Assembly (NCBI GenBank): GCA_019285715.1
Contig: CP079108.1
Location: 3,053,001 to 3,117,000, forward strand
Length of the DNA: 64,000 nucleotides
Reading direction: 5' to 3'
Origin: Sphingosinicellaceae bacterium
Lineage (GTDB): Bacteria; Pseudomonadota; Alphaproteobacteria; Sphingomonadales; Sphingomonadaceae
Both the position numbers and the translations under genes were made by a program. Shown piece after piece: positions 17,037 through 25,772 of the stretch. Position 1 is the first letter of the stretch, and each line of letters starts with the position of its first letter. The notes under the pieces are model-generated. The model saw only the letters and a list, made by a program, of their open reading frames with translations. It made no database searches and was not told the DNA's origin.

Positions 17037-17168
17037 ATGACCGAGCCCAACCAGACCCTTGCCGATGTTCGACGTGCGGTCAGATTCGTGCCCGAAGGTG
17101 ATGGCGCCTGCTCTTGCACGTCGGGTAGGGGATGGTGGACGCGTCGCGACGATTGCAGTCGAGCCTGA
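17037..17168 (+). CDS. Possible 43-residue ORF of unknown function
   Basis: An ATG frame preceded by AGGAGG ten bases upstream, coding for a short peptide that begins MTEPNQTLADVRRAVRFV and contains a CSC motif and a tryptophan pair. No family is recognised. It may be a chance ORF or a fragment; the ribosome site is the only positive evidence. Confidence 0.2.
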   Translation: MTEPNQTLADVRRAVRFVPEGDGACSCTSGRGWWTRRDDCSRA

Positions 17169-17198
17169 ACCGAGACTGTTGCTCTTATTTGGCGGGTC

Positions 17199-17215
17199 CC
17201 AGGTTCGACCCCTGG
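17199..17215 (+). other. tRNA T-arm-like stem-loop, possible tRNA relic
   Basis: CCAGG-TTCGACC-CCTGG has the exact geometry of a tRNA T-arm (five-base stem, seven-base TTC loop). Upstream, CTCTTA and GGCGGGTC resemble the anticodon-loop and variable-loop part of a lysine tRNA. No matching 5' acceptor strand or D-arm is found, so it is not a working tRNA. Confidence 0.35.
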
Positions 17216-17258
17216 CGAGCGTCGCTCGGCTACCGATCGCTTTGTTGTAGCGCGCGCC

Positions 17259-18155
17259 CTAGCTCATCCCGCCGAGCGCCATCGCGCCCTGCGCCGCACC
17301 GTTCTCCGGCACGACCTCGCCGGTGCGGTCGCTGATTTCCTCGAAGCGGGCGGCGATCGTCTCGGGGGTCATGTCCTCCGGCGCGACGTGGATGCCGCGG
17401 GTCAGGGTGACGTAGGCGCGCTCGAAGCCGCCGGCGCCGGCGTTGATCACGGCGTTGGTTGGGGCGTCGTCGCTGACCAGGTAGATCGCGGCGGGGGATA
17501 CCGTCTCGGGGCCCATCTTGGCGAGCATCTCGGGCGGCATCAGGTCCTCGGTCATGCGGGTCGCGGCGACCGGCGCGATGGTGTTGACCCGGACGTTGTA
17601 CTTGCCGCCCTCCAACGCGAGCGTCTTCATCAGTCCGACGAGGCCGAGTTTCGCGGCACCGTAGTTCGCTTGCCCGAAATTACCGTACAGGCCGGTCGAG
17701 CTGGTCGTCATCAGGATACGGCCATAGGCGGCCCCGCGCATCGTTTCCCACACCGCCTTGGTGCAGATCACCGACCCCATCAGGTGGACGTCGACGACCT
17801 GCTTGAAGTCATCGAGGCTCATCTTGACGAAGGTCTTGTCGCGCAGGATGCCGGCGTTGTTGATCAGGATGTCGACCCGGCCCCAGCGCTCCTTGACCAT
17901 CGCCACCATCTTCTCGACCGCGGCCGCGTCGGTGACGCTGGCACCGTTGGCCATCGCCTCGCCGCCCGCCGCGACGATCTCGTCGACGACGGTCTGCGCG
18001 GCGGACAGCGAGCTGCCCGACCCGTCGCGCGCGCCGCCGAGGTCGTTGACGAGCACCTTGCAGCCGCGCTTGGCGAGCTCGAGCGCATAGGCCCGGCCAA
18101 GGCCGCCGCCGGCGCCGGTGACGATCGCGACGCGGTTTTCGAAGGTGATGGTCAT
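17259..18155 (-). CDS. SDR-family 3-hydroxyacyl-CoA dehydrogenase-like oxidoreductase
   Basis: A 298-residue short-chain dehydrogenase like the N-terminal domain of peroxisomal multifunctional enzyme 2. The NAD-binding motif is TGAGGGLGRAYALELAKRG, then LVNDLGG, which is typical of the MFE-2 group. Further motifs are NNAG and the catalytic YGAAK with upstream TSST. The C-terminal 50 residues extend beyond a minimal SDR, as in this group. Likely substrates are beta-hydroxyacyl-CoA or steroid CoA esters. ATG 18155 is chosen because the core fold begins seven residues later. A REP-like repeat lies upstream. Confidence 0.88.
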   Translation of the reverse strand: MTITFENRVAIVTGAGGGLGRAYALELAKRGCKVLVNDLGGARDGSGSSLSAAQTVVDEIVAAGGEAMANGASVTDAAAVEKMVAMVKERWGRVDILINNAGILRDKTFVKMSLDDFKQVVDVHLMGSVICTKAVWETMRGAAYGRILMTTSSTGLYGNFGQANYGAAKLGLVGLMKTLALEGGKYNVRVNTIAPVAATRMTEDLMPPEMLAKMGPETVSPAAIYLVSDDAPTNAVINAGAGGFERAYVTLTRGIHVAPEDMTPETIAARFEEISDRTGEVVPENGAAQGAMALGGMS

Positions 18156-18257
18156 GGTCGTCCCTGTAGAGGCGGCAGGCCTGTCGATGCAGTTGGGCGA
18201 TTTAGAGCAGCGCGCAAGCGGGGGAAAGGGGTAGCTCGGAACGGACACGCGCCCGAA

Positions 18258-18343
18258 CCCACCCCCGGCCCCTCCCTTCCACGGAGAGGGTCCCGCCTGC
18301 CCATATTACTCCCCACCGGCTTATCGGAGGGGTCGAGGGTGGG
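18258..18343. repeat. REP-like extragenic inverted repeat
   Basis: 18-base arms CCCACCCCCGGCCCCTCC and GGAGGGGTCGAGGGTGGG, complementary at 16 of 18 positions, are separated by 50 bases between the SDR start and the phoB stop. C/G-runs of this type are common extragenic repeats in sphingomonads and relatives. It may act as a transcript end or bounded-repeat element. I saw no second copy in the window. Confidence 0.5.
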
Positions 18344-18363
18344 CGTGCGCAGCGCGTCCCGAG

Positions 18364-19071
18364 TCAGCCCGGCACCGGCTCCAGGTCGAGCGAATAGCCG
18401 GCCGAGCGCACGGTGCGGATGACGTCGGGAAAATTGTCGCCGTTGACCGCCTTGCGGAGCCGCCGGATGTGAACGTCGACGGTCCGCTGCTCTACATAGA
18501 CATCGCGGCCCCAGACTGCGTCGAGCAGCTGTTCGCGGCTGAAGACGCGACCGGGATGCTCGAGGAAATGCCGGAGCAGGCGGAATTCGGTCGGCCCGAG
18601 CTGAACCTGGGTGCCGTCGCGGGTGACGCGGTGCGCCGAGGTGTCCATGACTATGCCGGCATAGTCGAGCGCCCCGCCCGACAGCGCCGGGCGCAGGCGG
18701 CGCAGCACGGCGCGGACCCGCGCGACGAGCTCACGGGGGGAGAACGGCTTGGTGATGTAGTCGTCGGCGCCGGTCTCGAGGCCGCGGATGCGGTCGGCCT
18801 CCTCGGCGCGCGCGGTCAGCATGACGATCGGCAGCGAGGCGGTGGCGGGGGCACGACGCAGCCGGCGGCAGACCTCGATGCCCGACAGGTTGGCGATCAT
18901 CCAGTCGAGGATGATCAGGTCGGGCCGGGTCTCCTCGGCGAGCACCAGCGCTTCCTCGCCGTCGTGCGTCGTGATGACCTCGAACCCCTCCTTGTCGAGG
19001 TTGTAGGTGACCAGTTCGACGAGGTTGGCATCGTCCTCGACCAGCAGGATCTTGGGTTTCATGCCGGTCAC
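18364..19071 (-). CDS. phoB: Phosphate regulon response regulator PhoB
   Basis: A 235-residue OmpR-type regulator. The receiver domain has the acidic pair EDD, phospho-acceptor LIILDWMI, Thr in VMLTAR and Lys in YITKPF. The C-terminal winged helix contains LGPTEFRLLRHFLEHPGRVF and EQRTVDVHIRRLRKAV, typical of PhoB. It activates pst genes through PHO boxes when phosphate is low. GTG 19071 overlaps the phoU stop (GTGA); ATG three codons later is an alternative. It is the last gene of the pst-phoU-phoB run. Confidence 0.95.
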   Translation of the reverse strand: MTGMKPKILLVEDDANLVELVTYNLDKEGFEVITTHDGEEALVLAEETRPDLIILDWMIANLSGIEVCRRLRRAPATASLPIVMLTARAEEADRIRGLETGADDYITKPFSPRELVARVRAVLRRLRPALSGGALDYAGIVMDTSAHRVTRDGTQVQLGPTEFRLLRHFLEHPGRVFSREQLLDAVWGRDVYVEQRTVDVHIRRLRKAVNGDNFPDVIRTVRSAGYSLDLEPVPG

Positions 19072-19769
19072 GCTGCCTGGGTCGCGAAGGCGGTGTCGTC
19101 GCCGCGCGGCCGCTCGGTGATCTGCTTGCCGGTGGCGCTGTAGTAGACCATCTCGGCGACGTTGGTGGCGTGGTCGCCGATGCGCTCCAGGTTCTTGGCG
19201 ATGAACAGCAGGTGCGCCGACGGCGTGATCGCCTGCGGATTCTCCATCATGTAGGTCAGCAGCGAGCGGAACAGGCTCGAGTAGAAATTGTCGACGGTGG
19301 CGTCGCGCTGGCAGACCGCGAGCGCCTTGTCGGCATCGCGGTCAACGAAGGCGTCGAGCACGTCGCGGACCATCTGCGCCACGACCCGCGCCATCTCCGG
19401 CACGATGACGATCGGCTCGATCGGGGCGGCCTGGGCCAGCACCGAGGCGCGCTTGGCGATGTTCTTGGCGTAGTCGCCGATCCGCTCCAGCACCGAACTG
19501 ATCTTCAGGCAGGCGACGATCTCGCGCAGGTCGTCGGCCATCGGGGCCCTGAGCGCGATGATGCGGATCGCCAGCGCCTCGGCCTCGGTCTCGAGCGCGT
19601 CGATGCGCGCGTCGGTGGCTACCACGAGCAGCGCCGCATCGGGGTCACGCCTGGTCAGCGCGTCGACCGCGGCAAGGATCTGCGCTTCGCACAGGCCCCC
19701 CATCTGGGTGATCAGCGAACGCAGCTGATGGATGTCGTTGTCGTACGACTTGACGGTATGCTCGGCCAC
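19068..19769 (-). CDS. phoU: Phosphate signalling protein PhoU
   Basis: A 233-residue protein of two homologous three-helix bundles. It links the Pst transporter to PhoR and keeps the regulon off in high phosphate. Repeats seen are LRSLITQMGGLCEAQILAAV, LEAEALAIRII and the matching second copy ending NLERIGDHATNVAEMV. I use GTG 19769 because AGGAG lies nine bases upstream; a longer reading runs into pstB and has no ribosome site. It follows pstB by 22 bases. Confidence 0.95.
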   Translation of the reverse strand: MAEHTVKSYDNDIHQLRSLITQMGGLCEAQILAAVDALTRRDPDAALLVVATDARIDALETEAEALAIRIIALRAPMADDLREIVACLKISSVLERIGDYAKNIAKRASVLAQAAPIEPIVIVPEMARVVAQMVRDVLDAFVDRDADKALAVCQRDATVDNFYSSLFRSLLTYMMENPQAITPSAHLLFIAKNLERIGDHATNVAEMVYYSATGKQITERPRGDDTAFATQAA

Positions 19770-19791
19770 GGATGCGAACTCCTGCTTTTGC

Positions 19792-20604
19792 TCAGCCGTA
19801 GCGGCCGGTGATGTAGTCTTTTGTGCGCGGTTGCACCGGGTTGGTGAAGATCGTCGAGGTGTCGCCGTACTCAACCATCGTGCCGAGGTGGAAGAACGCG
19901 GTCTTCTGGCTGACGCGGGCCGCCTGCTGCATGTTGTGGGTGACGATGACGATCGCGTATTTACCCCGCAGCTCGTCGATCAGTTCCTCGATCTTGGCGG
20001 TTGCGATCGGGTCGAGCGCCGAGCACGGCTCGTCCATCAGGATGACCTCCGGGTCGACGGCGATGGCGCGGGCGATGCATAGCCGCTGCTGCTGCCCGCC
20101 CGACATCGCGGTGCCGCTCTCGGTCAGGCGATCCTTCGCTTCTTCCCACAGGCCGGCGCGGCGCAGCGAGCTTTCGACAATGCCGTCGAGGTCGGCCTTG
20201 GAGCCGCCGAGGCCGTGGATGCGCGGGCCGTAGGCAACGTTGTCGTAGATCGACTTCGGGAACGGGTTGGGCTTCTGGAAGACCATGCCGACGCGGGCGC
20301 GGAGCTGGACCACGTCCATCCCGGACTTGTAGATGTCCTCGCCGTCGAGCTTGATCTCGCCCTCGACCCGGGCCGAGGCGACGGTGTCGTTCATGCGATT
20401 CATGCAGCGCAGGAAGGTCGACTTGCCGCAGCCCGACGGGCCGATGAAGGCAGTAACGTTCTCCAGGCTGACGTCGATCGAGACGTCCTTCAGCGCCTGC
20501 TTGGCCCCGTAGTAGACGTTGACGTTGCGCGCCGTCATCTTGGTCGTCAGGCGACCGTGGTCAGCCTGATGGTCGACGTGCGGCACGTTGGCGGACATGT
20601 CCAT
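19792..20604 (-). CDS. pstB: Phosphate ABC transporter ATP-binding protein PstB
   Basis: A 270-residue ABC ATPase with Walker [10 protein letters not shown], signature LSGGQQQR and Walker [14 protein letters not shown]. It energises PstCA phosphate import at the inner membrane. A phosphate-type PstB signature follows Walker A ([10 protein letters not shown]). It starts six bases after pstA. The length and motifs are normal. Confidence 0.97.
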   Translation of the reverse strand: MDMSANVPHVDHQADHGRLTTKMTARNVNVYYGAKQALKDVSIDVSLENVTAFIGPSGCGKSTFLRCMNRMNDTVASARVEGEIKLDGEDIYKSGMDVVQLRARVGMVFQKPNPFPKSIYDNVAYGPRIHGLGGSKADLDGIVESSLRRAGLWEEAKDRLTESGTAMSGGQQQRLCIARAIAVDPEVILMDEPCSALDPIATAKIEELIDELRGKYAIVIVTHNMQQAARVSQKTAFFHLGTMVEYGDTSTIFTNPVQPRTKDYITGRYG

Positions 20605-20610
20605 GGCTGA

Positions 20611-21936
20611 CTACCAGCGCCTTTCGAAGCGATTTCGGAGATAAATGGCGACGCTGTTCATCAGCATCAGGAAGACCAGCAGGACGATGATCGCGGCGCT
20701 GGTTTTCTCGACGAAGCCGCGCTGGACATCGTCGGACCACAGGAAGACCTGCACCGGCAGGACCGTCGCGGGATTGCTGAGGCCCTGCGGCGTGTCGGTG
20801 ACGAAGGCGCGCATGCCGATCAGCAGCAGCGGCGCGGTTTCGCCCAGCGCCCGGCTCATGCCGATGATGGTGCCGGTCAGGATGCCCGGCAGCGCCAGCG
20901 GGAAAACGTGCTGGAACACCACCTGGACCCGCGACGCGCCGACGCCCAGCGCTGCGTCGCGGATCGACGGCGGCACCGCCTTGATTGCGACCCGGCCGGC
21001 GATGACGATGACCGGGAAGGTCATCAGCGCCAGCGTCAGGCCACCGACGATCGGGGCAGAGCGCGGCATGTTGAAGAAGTTCAGGAACACCGCGAGGCCG
21101 AGCAGGCCGAAGATGATCGACGGCACCGCCGCCAGGTTGTTGATGCTGACCTCGACGAGGTCGGTCCAGCGGTTCTTGGGCGCGAACTCCTCGAGGTAGA
21201 TCGCCGCCAGCACGCCGATCGGGAAGCTCAGCCCGAGCGTCACCGCCAGCGTCAGCAGCGAGCCCTTGGTCGCGCCCCAGATGCCGGCAAGCTCGGGGTC
21301 GTTCGAGTCCGCGGCCTGCAGGAAGGTCGGGTTGAAGCCGGTGCGGATCAGGCCGCGCTTGATCAGCGCGTTGTAGTTGGCGACCTCGGCGTCGCCGATA
21401 CCGCGCGTCGCGGCAGGCTCCTTGAGGTCGTACTTGCCCTTCGCCAGCTGGTCGACGTCGCTCTTGACCGGTACCCACACGGCGACGGTCTTGCCGAGCA
21501 GCGAGGGGTCGTCGACGACGGCATCGCGCAATGCCACCCAGGCCCCGGCGCTGACCAGGTCGGCGCCCTGCCCGAGCGATTTCGATGCGGTCGTCAGCAG
21601 GCCCTGGAAGTCGCCCGCCTGGATCGCCTTCTTGCCGTCCGGGCCGCGCGCCGCCGCGAGGTCGATGCCGAGCACGGTTGGATCGTAGGTCACCGAGACC
21701 TTGACCTCGGTGCCCATGAAGCCGGCCGCACCCTTGCCGACGACGGTCCACAGCAGGAACACCAGGAACAGCCCGGCAAGCAGCAGCGCACCCATACCGA
21801 GGTGCTTGAAGATCCATTCGGAGCGGTAGCGCGCCGCGATGCGGCGGCGCATCTCGGGCGTCGCCCATTCGGTTGGGACGATGGCCTGGAGGGGCGGTGG
21901 CCCGGCGGGCAAGGCTTCGGCAATGACGCTACTCAT
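20611..21936 (-). CDS. pstA: Phosphate ABC transporter permease PstA with extended periplasmic domain
   Basis: A 441-residue permease, longer than the roughly 300-residue E. coli PstA. After a first membrane helix (GALLLAGLFLVFLLWTVVG) there is a 190-residue, largely hydrophilic insert, the extra domain usual in alphaproteobacterial PstA. Then come the permease helices with the ATPase-contact loop AALGVGASRVQVVFQHVFPL and the EAA-type motif SRALGETAPLLLIG. The start overlaps the pstC stop by eight bases. Confidence 0.95.
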   Translation of the reverse strand: MSSVIAEALPAGPPPLQAIVPTEWATPEMRRRIAARYRSEWIFKHLGMGALLLAGLFLVFLLWTVVGKGAAGFMGTEVKVSVTYDPTVLGIDLAAARGPDGKKAIQAGDFQGLLTTASKSLGQGADLVSAGAWVALRDAVVDDPSLLGKTVAVWVPVKSDVDQLAKGKYDLKEPAATRGIGDAEVANYNALIKRGLIRTGFNPTFLQAADSNDPELAGIWGATKGSLLTLAVTLGLSFPIGVLAAIYLEEFAPKNRWTDLVEVSINNLAAVPSIIFGLLGLAVFLNFFNMPRSAPIVGGLTLALMTFPVIVIAGRVAIKAVPPSIRDAALGVGASRVQVVFQHVFPLALPGILTGTIIGMSRALGETAPLLLIGMRAFVTDTPQGLSNPATVLPVQVFLWSDDVQRGFVEKTSAAIIVLLVFLMLMNSVAIYLRNRFERRW

Positions 21937-23329
21937 AAGCCTCCCGGTAGCGCTTCACGACGGACAGCGCGTAGATGTTGAGGCATAAGGTGATGACGAA
22001 CAGCACGAGGCCGAGCGCGAACGCCGACAGGGTCTTGGCGCTGTCGAACTCCTGGTCGCCGGTTAGCAGCTGGACGATCTGGGCGGTCACCGTGGTGACG
22101 CTCTGGAACGGGTTCGCGGTCAGGTTGGCGGCGAGACCGGCGGCCATGACGACGATCATGGTCTCGCCGATGGCGCGACTGACCGCGAGCAGCACGCCGC
22201 CGACGATGCCCGGCAGCGCGGCGGGCACGAGCACGCGGCGGATGGTCTCGCTGGTCGTCGCGCCCATCGCCAGGCTGCCGTCGCGCATCGCCTGCGGGAC
22301 TGCGGTCAACGCGTCATCGGCCATCGAGGACACGAACGGGATGATCATGACGCCCATCACCGCACCGGCGGCGAGCGCGCTTTCCGAACTCGCGCTGGAG
22401 ATGCCGATCGACAGCGCGAAGTCCCGGACGGCCGGGGCAACGGTCAGCGCAGCGAAGAAACCGTAGACCACGGTCGGCACACCGGCGAGGATTTCGAGCA
22501 GCGGCTTCAGCCACTTGCGGACCCGCGGGTCGGCGTACTGGGTGAGGTAGACCGCCGTCATCAGGCCGAGCGGGATGGCGACGATCATGGCGATGATCGC
22601 GCCGATGAAGATCGTGCCCCAGAACAGCGGCACCGCGCCGAACGCTCCGGACGAACCGACCTGGTCGGCGCGGAGCGCGGTCTGCGGCGACCACACGGTG
22701 CCGGTGACGAACTCGAGGAAGCTGACCTTCTGGAAGAAGCGCACGCTCTCGAAGATCAGCGACAGCACGATCCCGAGTGTCGTCAGCACCGCGACCAGCG
22801 AGGCGATGATGAGCAGCCCCATGACCACGACCTCGACGCGGTTGCGCGCCCGGAACTGCGGCGTGACCTTGGACAGGGCCCATATTGCGCCGATGGCGGC
22901 GAGCGCGGCGGCGATGCCGCCGGCGATGAGGTTGTAGGTGCCGACGGTGTCGGCGTAGACCTTGGCAGCGGGGCCGGTGGCGGGGTTGAAGCCGCCCTCC
23001 TGGTCGCCGCTGGCGATGCCCTTGACCTCCGACATGAACGCCGAGACGTCGAGCGCCGTCGTCGGGCGCTCGGCGGCGGCAACGCTGGCCAGCACTTCGC
23101 CGGTAACCAGCCGGTCGCCGGCGATGCTCCACGCCAGCATGAGCAGCAGCGCCGGGGTCAGCGCGCACAGGCCGACAAAGGCGGCATGGTAATTGGGCCG
23201 CGAGTGGACCCGCCCGATCTCAATGCCGCCGTGATGCACGGCACCGGCAAATGCACCCCGGCTGCGCCCCACCATGAAGGCGACGAGCCCGAGGCCGATC
23301 AGCAGCATGGTGATGAAAGTCAGCGACAT
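21929..23329 (-). CDS. pstC: Phosphate ABC transporter permease PstC
   Basis: A 466-residue permease, also longer than the E. coli protein because of an N-terminal extension (LTFITMLLIGLGLVAFMVGR, then a periplasmic segment). The C-terminal permease domain has LAMGATTSETIRRVLVPAAL and VSRAIGETMIVVMAAGLAA, typical of PstC. It lies 54 bases after pstS and overlaps pstA. It forms the membrane channel with PstA. Confidence 0.95.
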   Translation of the reverse strand: MSLTFITMLLIGLGLVAFMVGRSRGAFAGAVHHGGIEIGRVHSRPNYHAAFVGLCALTPALLLMLAWSIAGDRLVTGEVLASVAAAERPTTALDVSAFMSEVKGIASGDQEGGFNPATGPAAKVYADTVGTYNLIAGGIAAALAAIGAIWALSKVTPQFRARNRVEVVVMGLLIIASLVAVLTTLGIVLSLIFESVRFFQKVSFLEFVTGTVWSPQTALRADQVGSSGAFGAVPLFWGTIFIGAIIAMIVAIPLGLMTAVYLTQYADPRVRKWLKPLLEILAGVPTVVYGFFAALTVAPAVRDFALSIGISSASSESALAAGAVMGVMIIPFVSSMADDALTAVPQAMRDGSLAMGATTSETIRRVLVPAALPGIVGGVLLAVSRAIGETMIVVMAAGLAANLTANPFQSVTTVTAQIVQLLTGDQEFDSAKTLSAFALGLVLFVITLCLNIYALSVVKRYREAYE

Positions 23330-23383
23330 TGCGGCTCCATCACGAGCGTTGCCGGCGAGGCTGCCCCCGCCGGCATACGCAGC

Positions 23384-24421
23384 TTACTTGATCGACGCGA
23401 GGTCGAGCGGAGTCAGGTTGGCGACGATCGCAGCGTTCTTGGTGCGAACCGCGTCGGGCGAGGCGACCAGGCCGCGCTGGGCGAGATAGCCGCCCTTGCC
23501 CCAGGTGCTGTCCTTGGCGTACTCGGCCAGGAACTCGCGCATGCCGCGGATCGCGCGGACGTGCTGGAGCTTGACGTAGACGTACAGCGGGCGCGACGCC
23601 GGGTACTTGAAGCTGGCGATGTTGTCGTAGGTCGCCGGCAGGCCCTGCAGAGGCACGTCCTTGATCTTGTCGCGGTTCTCTTCGAGATAGCTGTAGCCGA
23701 AGATGCCGAGCGCGTTCGGGTTGGCGGCGAGCTTTTGGACGATGAGGTTGTCGTTCTCGCCGGCTTCGACGTAGGCACCGTCCTCGCGGAGCTTGGTGCA
23801 GACGTTCTTGTACTTGTTCTCGTCCGACTTCTTGAGCGCGACCATCGCGGCGTTGGCTTCGCAGCCCTTGGTCATGATCAGCTCGCCGAAGGCATCGCGC
23901 GTGCCCGACGTCGGCGGCGGCCCGAGGACCTCGATCTTGGTTGCCGGAAGCTTGGTATTGACGTCCTTCCAGGTCTTGGTCTTGTTCGGCTTGCCGTACG
24001 GATTGGCAGCGAGCGCCTTGTAGATGTCGACTTCGCTCAGCGTGTAGTCGGCGGCGCTGCGGGCGTGGGCGAGCGCGATGCCGTCGAGGCCGACCTGGAC
24101 TTCGGCAATCTGCGTGACGCCGGCGGCCTTGCACGAGGCGACTTCGCTGGCCTTGATGCGGCGCGACGCGTTGGCCATGTCGGGGAACTGCTCGCCGACG
24201 CCGCTGCAGAACAATTTGATGCCGCCGCCAGTGCCGGTCGATTCGACGACGGGCGCCTGGAACTGCGGGAACTTGCGCTTGAACTGCTCGGCAACCGCGG
24301 TCGTGAACGGATAGACCGTCGACGAACCGACGATGCGAATCTGGGTGCGGGCCTCGGCGGCGGTGGCTCCGGCCACCAGCGCGACGACCGCGCCCGCGGT
24401 CATCATGGCTTTGATCGACAA
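23384..24421 (-). CDS. pstS: Periplasmic phosphate-binding protein PstS
   Basis: A 345-residue exported binding protein. The signal peptide is SIKAMMTAGAVVALVAG ending ATAAEA. The mature start RTQIRIVGSSTVYPF carries the phosphate-binding IVGSSTVYPF motif; other contact regions are ESTGTGGGIKLFCSG and TSGTRDAFGE. I use TTG 24421 because AGGGAG lies seven bases upstream and it gives a proper signal peptide; a longer reading to 24466 has no site. It is preceded by a PHO-box array, so strong induction in low phosphate is expected. Confidence 0.95.
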   Translation of the reverse strand: MSIKAMMTAGAVVALVAGATAAEARTQIRIVGSSTVYPFTTAVAEQFKRKFPQFQAPVVESTGTGGGIKLFCSGVGEQFPDMANASRRIKASEVASCKAAGVTQIAEVQVGLDGIALAHARSAADYTLSEVDIYKALAANPYGKPNKTKTWKDVNTKLPATKIEVLGPPPTSGTRDAFGELIMTKGCEANAAMVALKKSDENKYKNVCTKLREDGAYVEAGENDNLIVQKLAANPNALGIFGYSYLEENRDKIKDVPLQGLPATYDNIASFKYPASRPLYVYVKLQHVRAIRGMREFLAEYAKDSTWGKGGYLAQRGLVASPDAVRTKNAAIVANLTPLDLASIK

Positions 24422-24528
24422 GACTATTCTCCCTGTGGGGTCGCTGACTGAGCGGGCGTGAGGCACCGATCCGCAATTTGGACCAGACTGCTGCCCCCAA
24501 CCGTCAACGGAGCGCCTAGCCGCCGGTC

Positions 24529-24568
24529 ATGTACTCTCTATGACAACCACGTTGCAGTTTTGTGACGA
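24529..24568 (-). promoter_or_regulatory. PHO-box array (PhoB binding sites) upstream of pstS
   Basis: On the minus strand four heptamers repeat at an exact 11-base period: TCGTCAC (24568-24562), CTGCAAC (24557-24551), TTGTCAT (24546-24540) and AGTACAT (24535-24529). The PHO-box consensus half-site is CTGTCAT with 11-base periodicity. TTGTCAT matches six of seven positions; the others match three or four. The position between phoR and pstS fits a PhoB-dependent promoter. Confidence 0.65.
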
Positions 24569-24580
24569 CCGGAGCGCGCC

Positions 24581-25597
24581 TTAACTCGCCGGTAACGTGA
24601 ACGACACCTGGGTGCCCTCGCCGAGCTTGCTGGTGATGACCAGTTCGCCGCGGTGGCGCTCGACGATGTGCTTGGCGATGGCGAGGCCGAGGCCGGTGCC
24701 GCCGAGTGTCCGCGAGCGGCTAGTGTCGACGCGGTAAAAGCGCTCGGTCAGCCGCGGCAGGTGGATCGGCGCGATGCCGTCGCCCTCGTCGCTGACGGTG
24801 ATCCGTACCGTCCGGCCGACGACCTCGGCGCGCAGGGTGATCGGCGTCCCGGTGCGTCCGTATTTGAGTGCGTTCGAGACAAGGTTGTGGAGCACCTGGA
24901 GGATCTGGTCGCGGTCGGCGATGACATCGGGGAGTTCCGGCAGCGGTGCGATGATCAGCTGGCGCTCGTCGGATTCGAGGCGCATCGCGAGCGTCCGGGC
25001 AACGTCGGCGATCACCGGCGGCAGCGCCATCGCGAGCTGCGGCCGCACGTATTTGTCGAGCTCGATGCGGCTCAGCGACAGCAGGTCCTCGATCAGTCGC
25101 GACATCCGCGCCGACTCCCGCGCCATGATCTCGAGGAAGCGCTCGCGCGCCGGAGCGTCCTTGACCGCGGGGCCCTGGAGCGTCTCGATGAACCCGGCCA
25201 GCGTCGCCAGCGGCGTGCGCAACTCGTGGCTCGCGTTGGCGACGAAATCGACCCGCATGCGCTCGGTCAGCCGCGCTTGGGTGATGTCGGTGAAGCTGAG
25301 CAGCACCCGCGTGCCATCGACCGGCGCGGCTCGGACCCGGAAGGCGTTGTCGTGGGCGCCCAGCCCGGCAACCTCGCGGACGGCGGCGTTATTGTCGGCG
25401 AAGGCCTCGCGCACGGTGTCGAGGACGGCGGGGTGGCGCAGCACCAGCCGCAGGTCCTGGCCGAGCAGCCGGTCACCGAACAGCGTCCGCGCCGGGGCAT
25501 TGTCGGACAATACGCGGAAGCCCGGCCCGATCAGCAACGCCGGATCGGCGAGGACTTCGACACCGAAGCTGTCGCGGTTGGTGCCGGGGCTGATCAT
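24581..25597 (-). CDS. phoR: Phosphate regulon sensor histidine kinase PhoR
   Basis: A 338-residue kinase. Residues 1-100 are a PAS-like domain with no clear membrane helices, which differs from E. coli PhoR. The HisKA box is FVANASHELRTPLATLAGFI, followed by the HATPase N-box LHNLVSNALKYG, DEGDGI and GGTGLGLAIAKHIV. It phosphorylates PhoB under phosphate limitation, gated by PstSCAB and PhoU. ATG 25597 is chosen because sequence upstream in frame has no kinase character and overlaps hflX. The regulon continues with pstS downstream. Confidence 0.93.
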   Translation of the reverse strand: MISPGTNRDSFGVEVLADPALLIGPGFRVLSDNAPARTLFGDRLLGQDLRLVLRHPAVLDTVREAFADNNAAVREVAGLGAHDNAFRVRAAPVDGTRVLLSFTDITQARLTERMRVDFVANASHELRTPLATLAGFIETLQGPAVKDAPARERFLEIMARESARMSRLIEDLLSLSRIELDKYVRPQLAMALPPVIADVARTLAMRLESDERQLIIAPLPELPDVIADRDQILQVLHNLVSNALKYGRTGTPITLRAEVVGRTVRITVSDEGDGIAPIHLPRLTERFYRVDTSRSRTLGGTGLGLAIAKHIVERHRGELVITSKLGEGTQVSFTLPAS

Positions 25598-25772
25598 GGC
25601 GCGTCGCAAGCGCGGATTTTCGCCAGCGGTCAAGCGCCGATGCGGCCGCAACCCGTGACCGCCCCGCGCATCGTGCTTCGAGCCGGCCACCACACGCGGC
25701 CGCGGTGTGCCGTTACGGCGCGTCGGGCCAAGCTGGGCGGCCGGGCGAAAAACCCTGCCGACAGTCCAGTCG

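Larger units (their letters stand above)
16953..17258. other. Intergenic stretch with tRNA-like T-arm
   Basis: 306 bases between tetR and the SDR gene. It contains one short ORF with an AGGAGG site (17037-17168) and a tRNA-like stem-loop (17199-17215), described separately. Nothing else is identified. Confidence 0.4.

Noticed and set aside
17130-17235. A complete tRNA gene
   Set aside because: Only the T-arm is convincing; no 5' acceptor partner for the bases after CCTGG and no D-arm were found.
20561-21868. Long Arg-rich minus-strand frame inside pstA
   Set aside because: Same strand, shifted frame of pstA with no domain; a GC-bias artefact.
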